Below are positions 17,782 through 26,569 of a DNA stretch of 64,000 nucleotides, piece after piece. The notes beneath the pieces were generated by a model. The model searched no databases. It saw only the letters and a program-made list of their open reading frames with translations, and was not told where the DNA came from. Source of the DNA: Paraburkholderia sp. UYCP14C (GTDB lineage Bacteria; Pseudomonadota; Gammaproteobacteria; Burkholderiales; Burkholderiaceae); NCBI RefSeq assembly GCF_004197395.1, contig NZ_SELS01000040.1:16390-80389 (forward strand), written 5' to 3'. A program made the position numbers and the translations under genes. How positions within the stretch are numbered: the first letter of the stretch is position 1; every line of letters begins with the position of its first letter.

Positions 17782-19083
17782 TCAGCGACGGCCGTGCCAG
17801 TAGCCGGACGTCTGATGCATGACCTTGCCGAGCGTGACCAGCAGCGCGCGGTAGCGATCCTTTCCTTCGATCGTCGCCCGAGGGATCGAGCTGACGAGCC
17901 GATACCGCTCGGATCCGCCGAGAATGCCTTCGCCGAGAATCTTGCAGATGATCTGACTCGGCGTGACGCCGAAGCCCGAATACCCCTGCACGAAAAACGC
18001 GTTCGGCCGGCCCGGCAGCGTGCCGATCTGCGGAAACAGATTGAGTGTCGAAGCCATCGGACCGCCCCACGCGAGGTCGATCTTCACGTCTTTCAAATAC
18101 GGAAACACCTCGAGCATCAGGCGGCGGTTCCACGCTTTCAGATCGCTCGGGATGTGCTCGACCAGCGATGTCGACGAGCCGAACAGCAGCCGGTTCTCGT
18201 TGGTCACGCGGTAGTAATTGATCACCGGCCGGATGTCGGAATACGCGCCGTGAATCGGACTGATACGGCGGATCAATTCATCGCTCAGCGGCTCGGTCAT
18301 CGAGTTGTACGCATACACGTTGATCGTGCTGCGATGCAACTCCGGTTCGATGCCGTTGTTGAAGCCGTCGCACGCCCAGACCAGCTTGCGCGCCGTCACG
18401 CTGCCCTTGGCGGTGCGCACGGTGATCCGGTCGCCGTAGCGCACTTCGAGCGCGGGGCTGTATTCGAAGATCTTGGTGCCGTAAATTTCGCTGACCGCCT
18501 TCGCTTCGCCGAGCAGCAGATTCAGCGAGTGCACGTGGCCGCCGCCCATGTGCAACAAGCCGGCCTGATAGACTTCCGAGCCGACGATGTCCTGCACTTC
18601 CTTGCCCTCGACGTAGCGAATCTCATGCGGCGAGCGCAGCGACTTGAAGTCTTTTTCCCAGTTGCGCAGCGTCTTCGCCTGACGGCCGTTGTAGGCCATA
18701 TAGCCATAGCCGCTGCAGAAGTCGGCGTCGATGTTGTATTTGGCAATCCGCTCGCGCATGATCTGCGGGCCGAGATCGCTGAGCGCGAAAATCGCCTGCA
18801 GCCCGTCGTCGCCGACGTCCTTCTTGATCGCATCGAGGTCGTGACCGATACCGGCCATCACCTGCCCTCCGTTGCGGCCGGTGCCGCCGAAGCCCAGGTA
18901 ACGCGCTTCGAGCACGACGACATCCGTCACGCCCTGTTCTGCAAGCTCCAAAGCCGTATGGATGCCGGAAAACCCACCGCCGATGATCACGACTTCGGCC
19001 TGGATATCGTCCTCGAGAGACGGGAAGCTCAGTTCGTACTTCTTCGTGGCCGTGTAGTAGGTAGCCGTTTCATCTGCATGCAT
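17782..19083 (-). CDS. FAD-dependent amine oxidoreductase, PuuB/DAO family
   Basis: Flavoprotein of 433 residues from the D-amino acid oxidase superfamily. The dinucleotide-binding motif is AEVVIIGGGFSGIHTALELA, followed by LEARYLGFGGTGRNGGQVMAGIG, which closely matches gamma-glutamylputrescine oxidase PuuB and related amine oxidases. Such enzymes turn a primary amine into an aldehyde plus ammonia and peroxide. Two adjacent ATG codons (19086, 19083) follow an AGAGG site; ATG 19104 would add seven residues without one. It is the first gene of the long minus-strand cluster, with an aldehyde dehydrogenase downstream. Confidence 0.88.
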   Translation of the reverse strand: MHADETATYYTATKKYELSFPSLEDDIQAEVVIIGGGFSGIHTALELAEQGVTDVVVLEARYLGFGGTGRNGGQVMAGIGHDLDAIKKDVGDDGLQAIFALSDLGPQIMRERIAKYNIDADFCSGYGYMAYNGRQAKTLRNWEKDFKSLRSPHEIRYVEGKEVQDIVGSEVYQAGLLHMGGGHVHSLNLLLGEAKAVSEIYGTKIFEYSPALEVRYGDRITVRTAKGSVTARKLVWACDGFNNGIEPELHRSTINVYAYNSMTEPLSDELIRRISPIHGAYSDIRPVINYYRVTNENRLLFGSSTSLVEHIPSDLKAWNRRLMLEVFPYLKDVKIDLAWGGPMASTLNLFPQIGTLPGRPNAFFVQGYSGFGVTPSQIICKILGEGILGGSERYRLVSSIPRATIEGKDRYRALLVTLGKVMHQTSGYWHGRR

Positions 19084-19304
19084 CATGTGCCTCTGAAGTG
19101 ACATCGCAGCCGGGACTTACTGGTCGGTCGACGTTGCGTCGCCGCATTCCAGCCGGTTGCCGATGACCCATTGTCTGCGTGCAATATTCGGGCAGTGAGC
19201 ACAAATCGGCAAAACAGGGGGCACTGCGCAAGAACGTGATGGGCAGAAGAAGTCAGGCGATAAAAGCAACCGGCGCAAGTTCCAACTTCGTCGTGCCGCC
19301 GCTC

Positions 19305-20276
19305 TCAGCCTGCGCCTGTCGCTTCGTAGTCGAACAACGGCGCGCTCGCGACCGCCTCGCAAAAGCAGTCGATCAGATAGTCGCAGGCGGCCGTATTCAA
19401 CGCGTCGCGCCGCGAAATGATGCCGACCGCAACGCGCGGCAGCGGCTCGCGCACCGGCAGCGCGATCACCTGCTGTCTGAACCATTCGGATTCGACAAAG
19501 CTCTTCGGGCAGCACGACAGAAAATCGCTATGTGACGACAAAGAGAAGCTCCCGCTAAACGAACTGCATTCGACCACGACGCGCGGCGCCGCCGCGCCCA
19601 CGCTGACGAAATAGTCCTGCAGCACGCGTCCGATGCTTTCCGGCGTGGTGTTCAGCATCCATTCGGCACCTTCCAGATCGGCGATGGATTGCGCGTTTGC
19701 AAGCGGGTGTCCCTTGCGCGCCGAGATGATCAGTTCTGCTTCGAGTAGCGGTCTGAATTGAAACTCGCTGGTGATCTTGGTGTCGTCGACGATCGCGATC
19801 GCGAAGTCCAGCGTGCCGTCGCGCAACCCCGCCAGCGCGGAGCTGAGAAAGCCCTCCTGCACCGAGAGCCGCGTGTCCGCCATGCGCAGCCGGAACGTGT
19901 GGATCGCGCGCGGCAAGTACTTGAGAGCCACGAGCGGCGTGACCGCGCACGACACCTTGCCACCCTCGAAGCCCGACAACTGGATCACGTCTTCGCGCGC
20001 ATGCTGCATCTCCGCGAGTATCAGCTTCGCGCGCGCATAGATCGCCTGACCGAACTGGGTGAGCTGCGCGCCGCGAGCATTGCGCGCGACGAGCGGCACG
20101 CCGAGATCCTGCTCGAGTTCGCGGATGGCCTTCGTGAGGGCCGGTTGCGACAGACAGACCGTCCGTGCCGCGGCACGCAGGCTACCGTGTTCGGCGATGG
20201 CAACGAGCGCGCGTAACTGATTGGGTTTCAAGAGACAGGACCGGGAGTGTGGAGTGGGAAGGTTGCCGCGATACAT
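19305..20276 (-). CDS. LysR-family transcriptional regulator
   Basis: LysR-type regulator with the winged HTH in LRALVAIAEHGSLRAAARTV and LSQPALTKAIRELEQDLGVP, followed by a periplasmic-binding-like effector domain. About 323 residues from ATG 20276; ATG 20303 or an internal TTG just before KPNQLRAL are alternatives, and none has a clear ribosome binding site. It is divergent from the symporter-amidase-porin genes, with a set of GATAA/TTATC inverted repeats between them, so it most likely controls those genes. Effector unknown. Confidence 0.88.
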   Translation of the reverse strand: MYRGNLPTPHSRSCLLKPNQLRALVAIAEHGSLRAAARTVCLSQPALTKAIRELEQDLGVPLVARNARGAQLTQFGQAIYARAKLILAEMQHAREDVIQLSGFEGGKVSCAVTPLVALKYLPRAIHTFRLRMADTRLSVQEGFLSSALAGLRDGTLDFAIAIVDDTKITSEFQFRPLLEAELIISARKGHPLANAQSIADLEGAEWMLNTTPESIGRVLQDYFVSVGAAAPRVVVECSSFSGSFSLSSHSDFLSCCPKSFVESEWFRQQVIALPVREPLPRVAVGIISRRDALNTAACDYLIDCFCEAVASAPLFDYEATGAG

Positions 20277-20396
20277 CTGATGCAACGATGGGTCGGTGCG
20301 CATGGGCAACACGTTTTGCGCCGATAGTACACGGCGGAAGAAAGCACGGCCATGAGGCTTAGCCCGTATCCGCGTGCAAAGCCGGCTGCGTATGGG

Positions 20397-20422
20397 GCGA
20401 TAACCCGCTGTTATCGCGATAA
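20397..20422. promoter_or_regulatory. Inverted-repeat cluster, candidate LysR binding site
   Basis: GCGATAAC (20397-20404) and GTTATCGC (20410-20417) form 8-bp arms around 5 bp. The second arm is part of a perfect 12-bp palindrome TTATCGCGATAA (20411-20422). The site is between the divergent LysR and symporter starts. Sequence symmetry is seen; binding is inferred. Confidence 0.6.
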
Positions 20423-20554
20423 GAAAAAGCAAATCCGCGTCGCTATTTTGGCTCTCTAGACTTTTCCTGTCGCGATGAAGGCGGCACTGACCGCCTGATG
20501 CCGCCGACGTCGTTTCGGCGAAAGCTCCATCCACTCACGATAGGGATGCCGTTC

Positions 20555-21868
20555 ATGAAGTCACCGTCACTCAGCCCAGTCGCCGGCTCGCAGGCCAGCG
20601 CGCACTCCACTACGATGTCCACGCGCGGTCTGATCGTCGCGACGACGATCGGCAATGCCTTTGAGTTCTTCGATCTGACCGTCTACAGCTTCTTTGCCGT
20701 GCTGCTCGGCAAGCTGTTCTTCCCGCTCGCTTCGTCGCAGCAGCAACTGTTGCTGTCCGTCGGCACGTTTGGTGTCGGCTTCATCGCGCGTCCCGTTGGC
20801 GGCGTGATGTTCGGCATTCTGGCGGACCGTTTCGGGCGCGTCGTCGCGATGAACATCACGTTGCTGACGATGGCGGTCGGCACGGGTCTGATCGGCCTCG
20901 CACCGACGTACGCGCAGATCGGCCTCGCCGCGCCCATCGTCATTCTGATCGCACGGCTGTTGCAGGGCTTTTCCGCGGGCGGCGAAGTCGGCGTCGCGAC
21001 GACCTTGCTCGCCGAGCGTGCCTCGGTGGAGCGGCGCGGCTTCATCACCAGCTGGCAGTTCGCGAGCCAGGGCGCGGCGGCACTCGTCGGTTCGCTGGTG
21101 GGGTTTCTGCTGTCGCACTTTCTCGATACCGCGTCGCTCGAAAGCTGGGGCTGGCGCGTGCCGTTTCTTGCGGGCGTGCTGATTGCGCCGCTCGGTCTGT
21201 ATCTGCGAGCGCGCATCGACGACGACGGGCACCCCTCGCACGGCGCGGCGCAGCCGGCAGGCGGCGTTCTGAAAACCGTCTTCGCACGCGACGGCAAGCT
21301 GTTGCTGCTCGCGTTCATGCTCGTGATCGGCGGCACGTCCGCGCATTTCATCGTGCTGTACTACATGTCGACGTATGCGATCAAGGTGCTCCATCTGCCG
21401 ATGGATGCGGCGATGTGGTGCGGCATTCTCTCCGGCGCGGTGATGCTCGTCGTCTCGCCGATCGGAGGGTTATGGTCCGACCGCTTCGGACGCAAACGCG
21501 TCATGTTCATCTCGCGGCTGCTGTTGACGCTGCTGATTTTGCCGGGCTTCTACGCGATCGCTCACGTGCCGTCGGTCGGCACGCTGTACCTCGTCGGCTG
21601 CGCGCTCGCCGCGTTGCACTCGATCAATGCCGGCGCAACCGGCCCGCTTCTTCCGGAAATGTTCCCTCGCAGCACGCGTGCCACGGGACTGTCGATTTCT
21701 TACGCGGCAGGTGTATCGATCTTCGGCGGCTTCGCGCAGTTCGTCGTCACGTGGCTGATCGGCGCGACGGGCAATGCGTCCGTCCCCGCCTGGTACGTGA
21801 TCGTGTGCGGCGTGGTCTCTCTGATCGCGCTTGCGTTCATCACCGATCGCACCCGTGAGGAAATCTAG
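20555..21868 (+). CDS. MFS metabolite:H+ symporter (MHS family)
   Basis: Inner-membrane symporter of 437 residues in the MHS group (ProP, KgtP, ShiA, CitA relatives). Diagnostic segments are ATTIGNAFEFFDLTVYSFFA, RPVGGVMFGILADRFGR, LQGFSAGGEVGVATTLLAE and GLWSDRFGRKRVM. ATG 20555 is chosen because an AGGGAT site lies 7 nt upstream; an ATG at 20546 overlaps that site. It is divergent from the LysR gene and 69 bp upstream of an amidase, so it likely imports an amide or the acid related to it. Confidence 0.88.
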   Translation: MKSPSLSPVAGSQASAHSTTMSTRGLIVATTIGNAFEFFDLTVYSFFAVLLGKLFFPLASSQQQLLLSVGTFGVGFIARPVGGVMFGILADRFGRVVAMNITLLTMAVGTGLIGLAPTYAQIGLAAPIVILIARLLQGFSAGGEVGVATTLLAERASVERRGFITSWQFASQGAAALVGSLVGFLLSHFLDTASLESWGWRVPFLAGVLIAPLGLYLRARIDDDGHPSHGAAQPAGGVLKTVFARDGKLLLLAFMLVIGGTSAHFIVLYYMSTYAIKVLHLPMDAAMWCGILSGAVMLVVSPIGGLWSDRFGRKRVMFISRLLLTLLILPGFYAIAHVPSVGTLYLVGCALAALHSINAGATGPLLPEMFPRSTRATGLSISYAAGVSIFGGFAQFVVTWLIGATGNASVPAWYVIVCGVVSLIALAFITDRTREEI

Positions 21869-21937
21869 CGGCACGCAGTACAGCCTTCACGCGCTGCCTG
21901 AATCAATGGACCAACGAATCAACCGAAGAGCCCTATC

Positions 21938-23401
21938 ATGTCCGACCCATTGCAACTCGATACGAATCCCGCCGTCACCGACTCGCTGTGCGACGCGTCC
22001 GCGCTGACGCTGCTCGACCTGCAACGCAAACGCGAAGTCAGCGCGACGGAAATACTCGACGCGCACCTTGCACGCATCGAAGCGGTCAATCCGCGCGTGA
22101 ACGCACTCGTGACGATCGGCGACGCCGACGTGCTCAGGCAACGCGCCCGACACCTCGACGAGCGCTGGGCGCGCGGCGAATGGCAAGGCCCCCTGCACGG
22201 TCTGCCGGTGTCGCAGAAGGACCTGACGGCGACGCGCGGCGTGCGCACCACCTTCGGCTCGAAAGTCTTCGAGCATCACGTACCGACCCAGGACGCACTG
22301 ATCGTGCGGCGCTGCGATGCGGCGGGCGCGCTGATGATCGGCAAGTCGAACACACCGGAGTTCGGCGCCGGTTCGCACACCTTCAATGAAGTGTTCGGCG
22401 TGACGCGCAACCCGTGGAATCTCGACAAATCCGCGGGCGGCAGCAGCGGTGGCGCGGCGGCGTCGGTTGCCTGCGGCATGAACCCGCTCGCGTGCGGCAG
22501 CGACATGGGCGGCTCGCTGCGCAATCCGGCTGCGTGGAATGCCGTGGTCGGGTTGCGTCCTTCGCCGGGCCGGGTGCCGCGCGCGCCCGATATCAACGGC
22601 TGGGGCACGCTCGGCGTCGATGGCCCGATGGCCCGCAACGTTGCGGACACCGCGCTGTTGCTGAGCGCGATCGCCGGTCCAGGCGGTGAGGTCGCCACCG
22701 AACTCAGCGAACCGGGCGCGCTGTTCGCTCGTCCGCTGCAGCGCGATTTTCGCGGCACGCGGATCGCGTTTTCGACTGGACTGGCAGGCTTGCCCGTCGA
22801 TCCGGAAATCCAGCGCACCGTACAGGCGCAGGCTCACATGTTCGAGTCACTCGGCTGCGAAGTCGTTTTCGCCGACCCCGATCTCTCCGATGCGGAAGAG
22901 GTGTTCCGGATGGAACGCGCGTGGATGATCGGCACGCTGGTCCAGCAACTCGACGTCGACGCTCAAGCACTCCTGAAGCCCGAGATCGAGGACGAATGCC
23001 GACTGCACCGCTCGCTCAGCGCCGCGGATCTCGGCCAGATGTTCGTGCGCAAGACCGCGCTGTTCCAGCGGATGCGCAACTTCATGAACGAGCATCCGTT
23101 CTATGTGCTGCCCGCCACGCAGATGCTTCCATTCGACGCCGACTTGCGCTGGCCGGCGTCGTTCATGGGGCAAGCCTATACGTCGTATATCGACTGGATG
23201 CGCATCTGTTGGTACCTGTCCTCCACCGAGTCACCCGTGCTCGCCGTGCCATGCGGCATCAGTGCGTCGGGGTTGCCCATCGGTCTGCAGATCGCGGGCC
23301 GCTATCGCGACGACTGGGGCGTGCTGCAACTCGGTCATGCCTATGAGCAGGCGGCGGCGCACAGCCTGCCCCGCCCTCCAGTGATCGACGCGCTCAGCTA
23401 G
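21938..23401 (+). CDS. Amidase-signature family hydrolase
   Basis: Cytoplasmic amidase of 487 residues that hydrolyses a carboxamide to acid and ammonia. The Ser-cisSer-Lys triad is complete: Lys94 in PVSQKDLTA, Ser169 in SAGGSSGGAAA and Ser193 in GSDMGGSLRNPA, with the 75- and 24-residue spacings of GatA-type enzymes. There is no C-terminal extension, so it is not allophanate hydrolase. It lies between the MHS symporter and a porin, forming an uptake and hydrolysis unit under the divergent LysR. Substrate unknown. Confidence 0.92.
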   Translation: MSDPLQLDTNPAVTDSLCDASALTLLDLQRKREVSATEILDAHLARIEAVNPRVNALVTIGDADVLRQRARHLDERWARGEWQGPLHGLPVSQKDLTATRGVRTTFGSKVFEHHVPTQDALIVRRCDAAGALMIGKSNTPEFGAGSHTFNEVFGVTRNPWNLDKSAGGSSGGAAASVACGMNPLACGSDMGGSLRNPAAWNAVVGLRPSPGRVPRAPDINGWGTLGVDGPMARNVADTALLLSAIAGPGGEVATELSEPGALFARPLQRDFRGTRIAFSTGLAGLPVDPEIQRTVQAQAHMFESLGCEVVFADPDLSDAEEVFRMERAWMIGTLVQQLDVDAQALLKPEIEDECRLHRSLSAADLGQMFVRKTALFQRMRNFMNEHPFYVLPATQMLPFDADLRWPASFMGQAYTSYIDWMRICWYLSSTESPVLAVPCGISASGLPIGLQIAGRYRDDWGVLQLGHAYEQAAAHSLPRPPVIDALS

Positions 23402-23529
23402 GCGCCCCCCGTTCCCCTGCCGTGTTTTCCGGTGGCCCAGCGCGGGCCGCCGGCCCCTGTGCGTGCTCGCGAGACGCGGCGCGCCCCCATGTCACTGCAA
23501 CTGCAACCTCAACCTGAACGTCAAACAAC

Positions 23530-24732
23530 ATGAATAAAGCGTTTTTCGCGGTTTGCGTCGCGGCCGCCATGCCCGCGTGTGTTCACGCACAAAGCTCGGT
23601 TACGCTGTACGGCATCGTCGACGAGGGCATCAGCTATTTCAGCAATGCCGCCACGACGGCGGCGAACGGCACCGTCTCGGGACACAGCGCCGTGCGCCTG
23701 CTCAGTGGCGTGATGCAGCAAAGCCGCTGGGGCCTGCGTGGTTCCGAAGATCTGGGGGGTGGCATGAAGACGATCTTCGTGCTGGAAAACGGTTTCGATG
23801 CCAGTACGGGCAAGGCGGCCCAGGGCGGCTTGCTGTTCGGCAAGAAGGCGTTCGTCGGCATGTCGACGCCGTTCGGCACGGTGACGCTCGGCCGGCAATA
23901 CGACACCAACGTCGACATCCTCGGGCCGATGATCGCGGGCGGTCAATGGGGCGGCTATATGGCCGCACACCCCGGCGATCTCGACAATTTCAACAACACG
24001 AATTCCACCAACAACGCCATCAAGTTCACCAGCAACAGCTATGGCGGCCTGACCGTGGCGGGCATGTTCAGCCTTGGCGGCATTGCTGGCAACTTCGCGC
24101 GCAACCGGATCTGGTCGGTTTCGGCGGGCTACGTGACGGGCGCCGTGTCGCTGGGCGCGGGCTATCTGTCGGTCGAGAATCCGAACACCTCGTTCTTCGG
24201 CAGCCCCGGCAGTCCGGCGCCGACCGTCAACGGCGTGCCCGGCAACAACATGCTGTCGCCCGTCTATTCCGGCTATGCTTCGGCCCGCTCGATGAGCGTA
24301 GTCGGCGCGGCGGCCGCCTATACGATCGGTTCGGCAACCGTCGGCGCGGTGTATTCGAACACGCGCTTCGACGATCTGGGCGATCTGTCCTCCGGGCCGA
24401 ACCCGCTAGGATTGAGCGGGTCGAAAAGCTTCAACAACGGCGAGCTGAACTTTCGTTATCAGTTCACTCCGGCGCTGCTGTGGGGCTTGGCCTACAACTA
24501 CACGAAAGGCAGTTCGATCGAAGGGAAAACGGGCGCGGCCTATCATCAGTTCGGCACGGGCGTCGACTACCTGTTGTCCAAACGCACGGACGTCTATCTG
24601 ATCGGCGTCTATCAGAAGGCGAGCGGTACGGACTCGACAGGCAAGCCGGCGGTGGCGGCAATCAACGGGCCCTCGGCATCGTCGGACGACAAACAGGCGG
24701 TTGTGCGCATCGGGTTACGCCACAAGTTTTGA
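23530..24732 (+). CDS. Gram-negative trimeric porin
   Basis: Outer-membrane porin of 400 residues. Signal peptide ends at CVHA, then QSSVTLYGIVDEGISYFSNA. Further strand motifs are RWGLRGSEDLGGGMKTIFVL and GTVTLGRQYDTNVD, and the protein ends VVRIGLRHKF with the C-terminal Phe. It is of the same family as the porin at 10422 but clearly diverged. It follows the amidase on the same strand and probably serves that pathway. Confidence 0.93.
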   Translation: MNKAFFAVCVAAAMPACVHAQSSVTLYGIVDEGISYFSNAATTAANGTVSGHSAVRLLSGVMQQSRWGLRGSEDLGGGMKTIFVLENGFDASTGKAAQGGLLFGKKAFVGMSTPFGTVTLGRQYDTNVDILGPMIAGGQWGGYMAAHPGDLDNFNNTNSTNNAIKFTSNSYGGLTVAGMFSLGGIAGNFARNRIWSVSAGYVTGAVSLGAGYLSVENPNTSFFGSPGSPAPTVNGVPGNNMLSPVYSGYASARSMSVVGAAAAYTIGSATVGAVYSNTRFDDLGDLSSGPNPLGLSGSKSFNNGELNFRYQFTPALLWGLAYNYTKGSSIEGKTGAAYHQFGTGVDYLLSKRTDVYLIGVYQKASGTDSTGKPAVAAINGPSASSDDKQAVVRIGLRHKF

Positions 24733-24789
24733 GCCCATTCCAGACCTTGTCCGGTTAGCCTCGTCAGCCTTGCGGCTTCCGAACGCGCG

Positions 24790-25167
24790 TCATTGCGACC
24801 TGACGTGCAGATCGTTGTTCACTGAGCGCACCCCGGGCACACCGTGGACCACCGCAAGCGCTTTCAGAATCTGTGCCTCTGAGTCCACGTCTCCCGTCAG
24901 CTGCACGACGCCCCGATACGTTGCCACACTCACCGGCAACGTTCGGAGCGCCGGGTCCGCGACCAGCGCCTGCTTCACCCGGCCGGCGAGCGTAGCGTCG
25001 TCAGTGGGGACGACGGCCGCCGGTGCGGTCACGGACGGTGTCGGTGTAGGTGTAGGTGTCCGTGCCGGTGTCGTCGTCGACTTGCAGCCGCTAGTGAACA
25101 CGAACGCGGGCAACGCGAACATTGCGACGATCAGCAGGCGGCTTTTGAGGTATGACGCGTTTCGCAT
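24790..25167 (-). CDS. BON-domain lipoprotein
   Basis: A 125-residue envelope protein with a lipoprotein signal peptide (MRNASYLKSRLLIVAMFALP, lipobox TSGC), a Pro-Thr repeat linker (PARTPTPTPTPS) and a BON domain: LAGRVKQALVADPALRTLPVSV, then GVVQLTGDVDS and VPGVRSVNNDL. BON domains associate with membranes or lipids and are found in OsmY-type stress proteins. ATG 25167 is preferred since it gives a clean signal peptide; in-frame ATGs at 25194 and 25221 would lengthen it. Confidence 0.82.
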   Translation of the reverse strand: MRNASYLKSRLLIVAMFALPAFVFTSGCKSTTTPARTPTPTPTPSVTAPAAVVPTDDATLAGRVKQALVADPALRTLPVSVATYRGVVQLTGDVDSEAQILKALAVVHGVPGVRSVNNDLHVRSQ

Positions 25168-25318
25168 GTCGGCTATGGCATCCAGATCGTTCATCGAGCA
25201 GGGACGGCGCCATGAATCCAATTTTCAGAATGGACTCTGGATGGCGAACTGAACGTCCCAATGATCGAGTATACGGCGTCGGGCGGCACAGCATGGCATG
25301 CGATGCGGCAGTCACGGC

Positions 25319-26464
25319 TCAGTGTTGCACGCCGAGACTTTCGCGTTTGCCGTCGTTGAACGTATAGAGCGTGAGTGTCGCGTTCTGCAGGTCGCCCCTG
25401 GAATCAAAACGGGTCTCGCCGATGACGCCCTTGTAGTCCGTCTTCTTCAGATAGGGCAGATACTTTGCCGGATCGGACGAACCCGCCCGCTTCATCGCGT
25501 CCACGAGGATCATGACTGCGTCATACGCGTACGGTGCATAGATGACGACGTCCTGACCGTATTTCGCCTTGAACCGTTTCTTGAAGTCGTCCATGCCTGC
25601 GGAGTATTCCGGCGTGATCCCGCCCGCCTCTGCACAGATGACCTGCCGCCCCTGCAACGCGGCACCCGCCAGGCTCGGTAATTCGCCGGTACAGATGCCG
25701 TCACCGCCCATGAACTTCGACTGCATGCCGAGCTGCTGCATCTGCTTGATCATCGGGCCGCCTTGCGCGTCCATCCCGCCATAGAACACCACGTCCGGAT
25801 TTTCTCCCTTGACCGCCGTCAGCACACCGCGGAAGTCCGTGGCCTTGTCAGTCGTGTACTGACGGGAGACGAGCTTCGCACCGGACGCCTGAGCCGACTT
25901 CAGGAATTCGTCCGCGATACCCTCGCCATACGCAGTACGGTCATCGATCACCGCGACCGTCTTCGCGTTCCATTTCTGGACGGCATATTTGCCGAGCACC
26001 GCGCCTAACTGACCGTCGTTGGCGACCAGACGGAATGCGGTATCGAAGCCTTGCTGGGTGTACTTGGGGTTGGTGGACGACTGGGAGATTTCGGGAATGT
26101 GGTTGTCGAAGTAGATTTTCGACGCGGGGATCGTCGCCCCCGAATTGAAGTGACCCACGACGCCCCTCACGCCGCCGTCGACAAGACGCTGCGCCACCTG
26201 GGTGGCCTGCCGGGGGTCTCCGGCGTCATCTTCGACCTGCAGTTCGATCTTGACCTTCCTGCCTGCGATAACGGGCGGATTCGCATTCAGATCGTCCACC
26301 GCCATGCGCGCGCCTCGTTCGACGTCCTTGCCCAGGTTTGCATTCTGGCCTGTCAGCGGACCGGCAAAGCCCAGTTTCACGGTGTCATCCTGTGCATGGG
26401 CGACTTCCGATGCGAGCGCGGCGACCGCGCCGCCCACCACGATGACCGATTTCAAGAGTTTCAT
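25319..26464 (-). CDS. Branched-chain amino acid-type ABC substrate-binding protein
   Basis: Periplasmic binding protein of 381 residues in the LivJ/LivK family. Signal peptide ends EVAHA, then QDDTVKLGFAGPLTGQNANL, the classical start of the mature protein, with VVGHFNSGATIPAS and IYAPYAYDAVMILVDAM further on. A GGAGG site precedes ATG 26464. No permease or ATPase genes are adjacent, so it is an orphan that must use a transporter encoded elsewhere. It lies 105 bp downstream of the SHMT-like gene and is probably in one unit with it under the divergent LysR. Confidence 0.9.
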   Translation of the reverse strand: MKLLKSVIVVGGAVAALASEVAHAQDDTVKLGFAGPLTGQNANLGKDVERGARMAVDDLNANPPVIAGRKVKIELQVEDDAGDPRQATQVAQRLVDGGVRGVVGHFNSGATIPASKIYFDNHIPEISQSSTNPKYTQQGFDTAFRLVANDGQLGAVLGKYAVQKWNAKTVAVIDDRTAYGEGIADEFLKSAQASGAKLVSRQYTTDKATDFRGVLTAVKGENPDVVFYGGMDAQGGPMIKQMQQLGMQSKFMGGDGICTGELPSLAGAALQGRQVICAEAGGITPEYSAGMDDFKKRFKAKYGQDVVIYAPYAYDAVMILVDAMKRAGSSDPAKYLPYLKKTDYKGVIGETRFDSRGDLQNATLTLYTFNDGKRESLGVQH

Positions 26465-26569
26465 TGCAGTTCCTCCAAGCTTCGATTGATGTCTCGCAAG
26501 ATACTTATCGGCATCGGAATCATGGGTGTGACGCGGATGCCGGAGCGAATGCCATTTCAGGTCTCCGTT

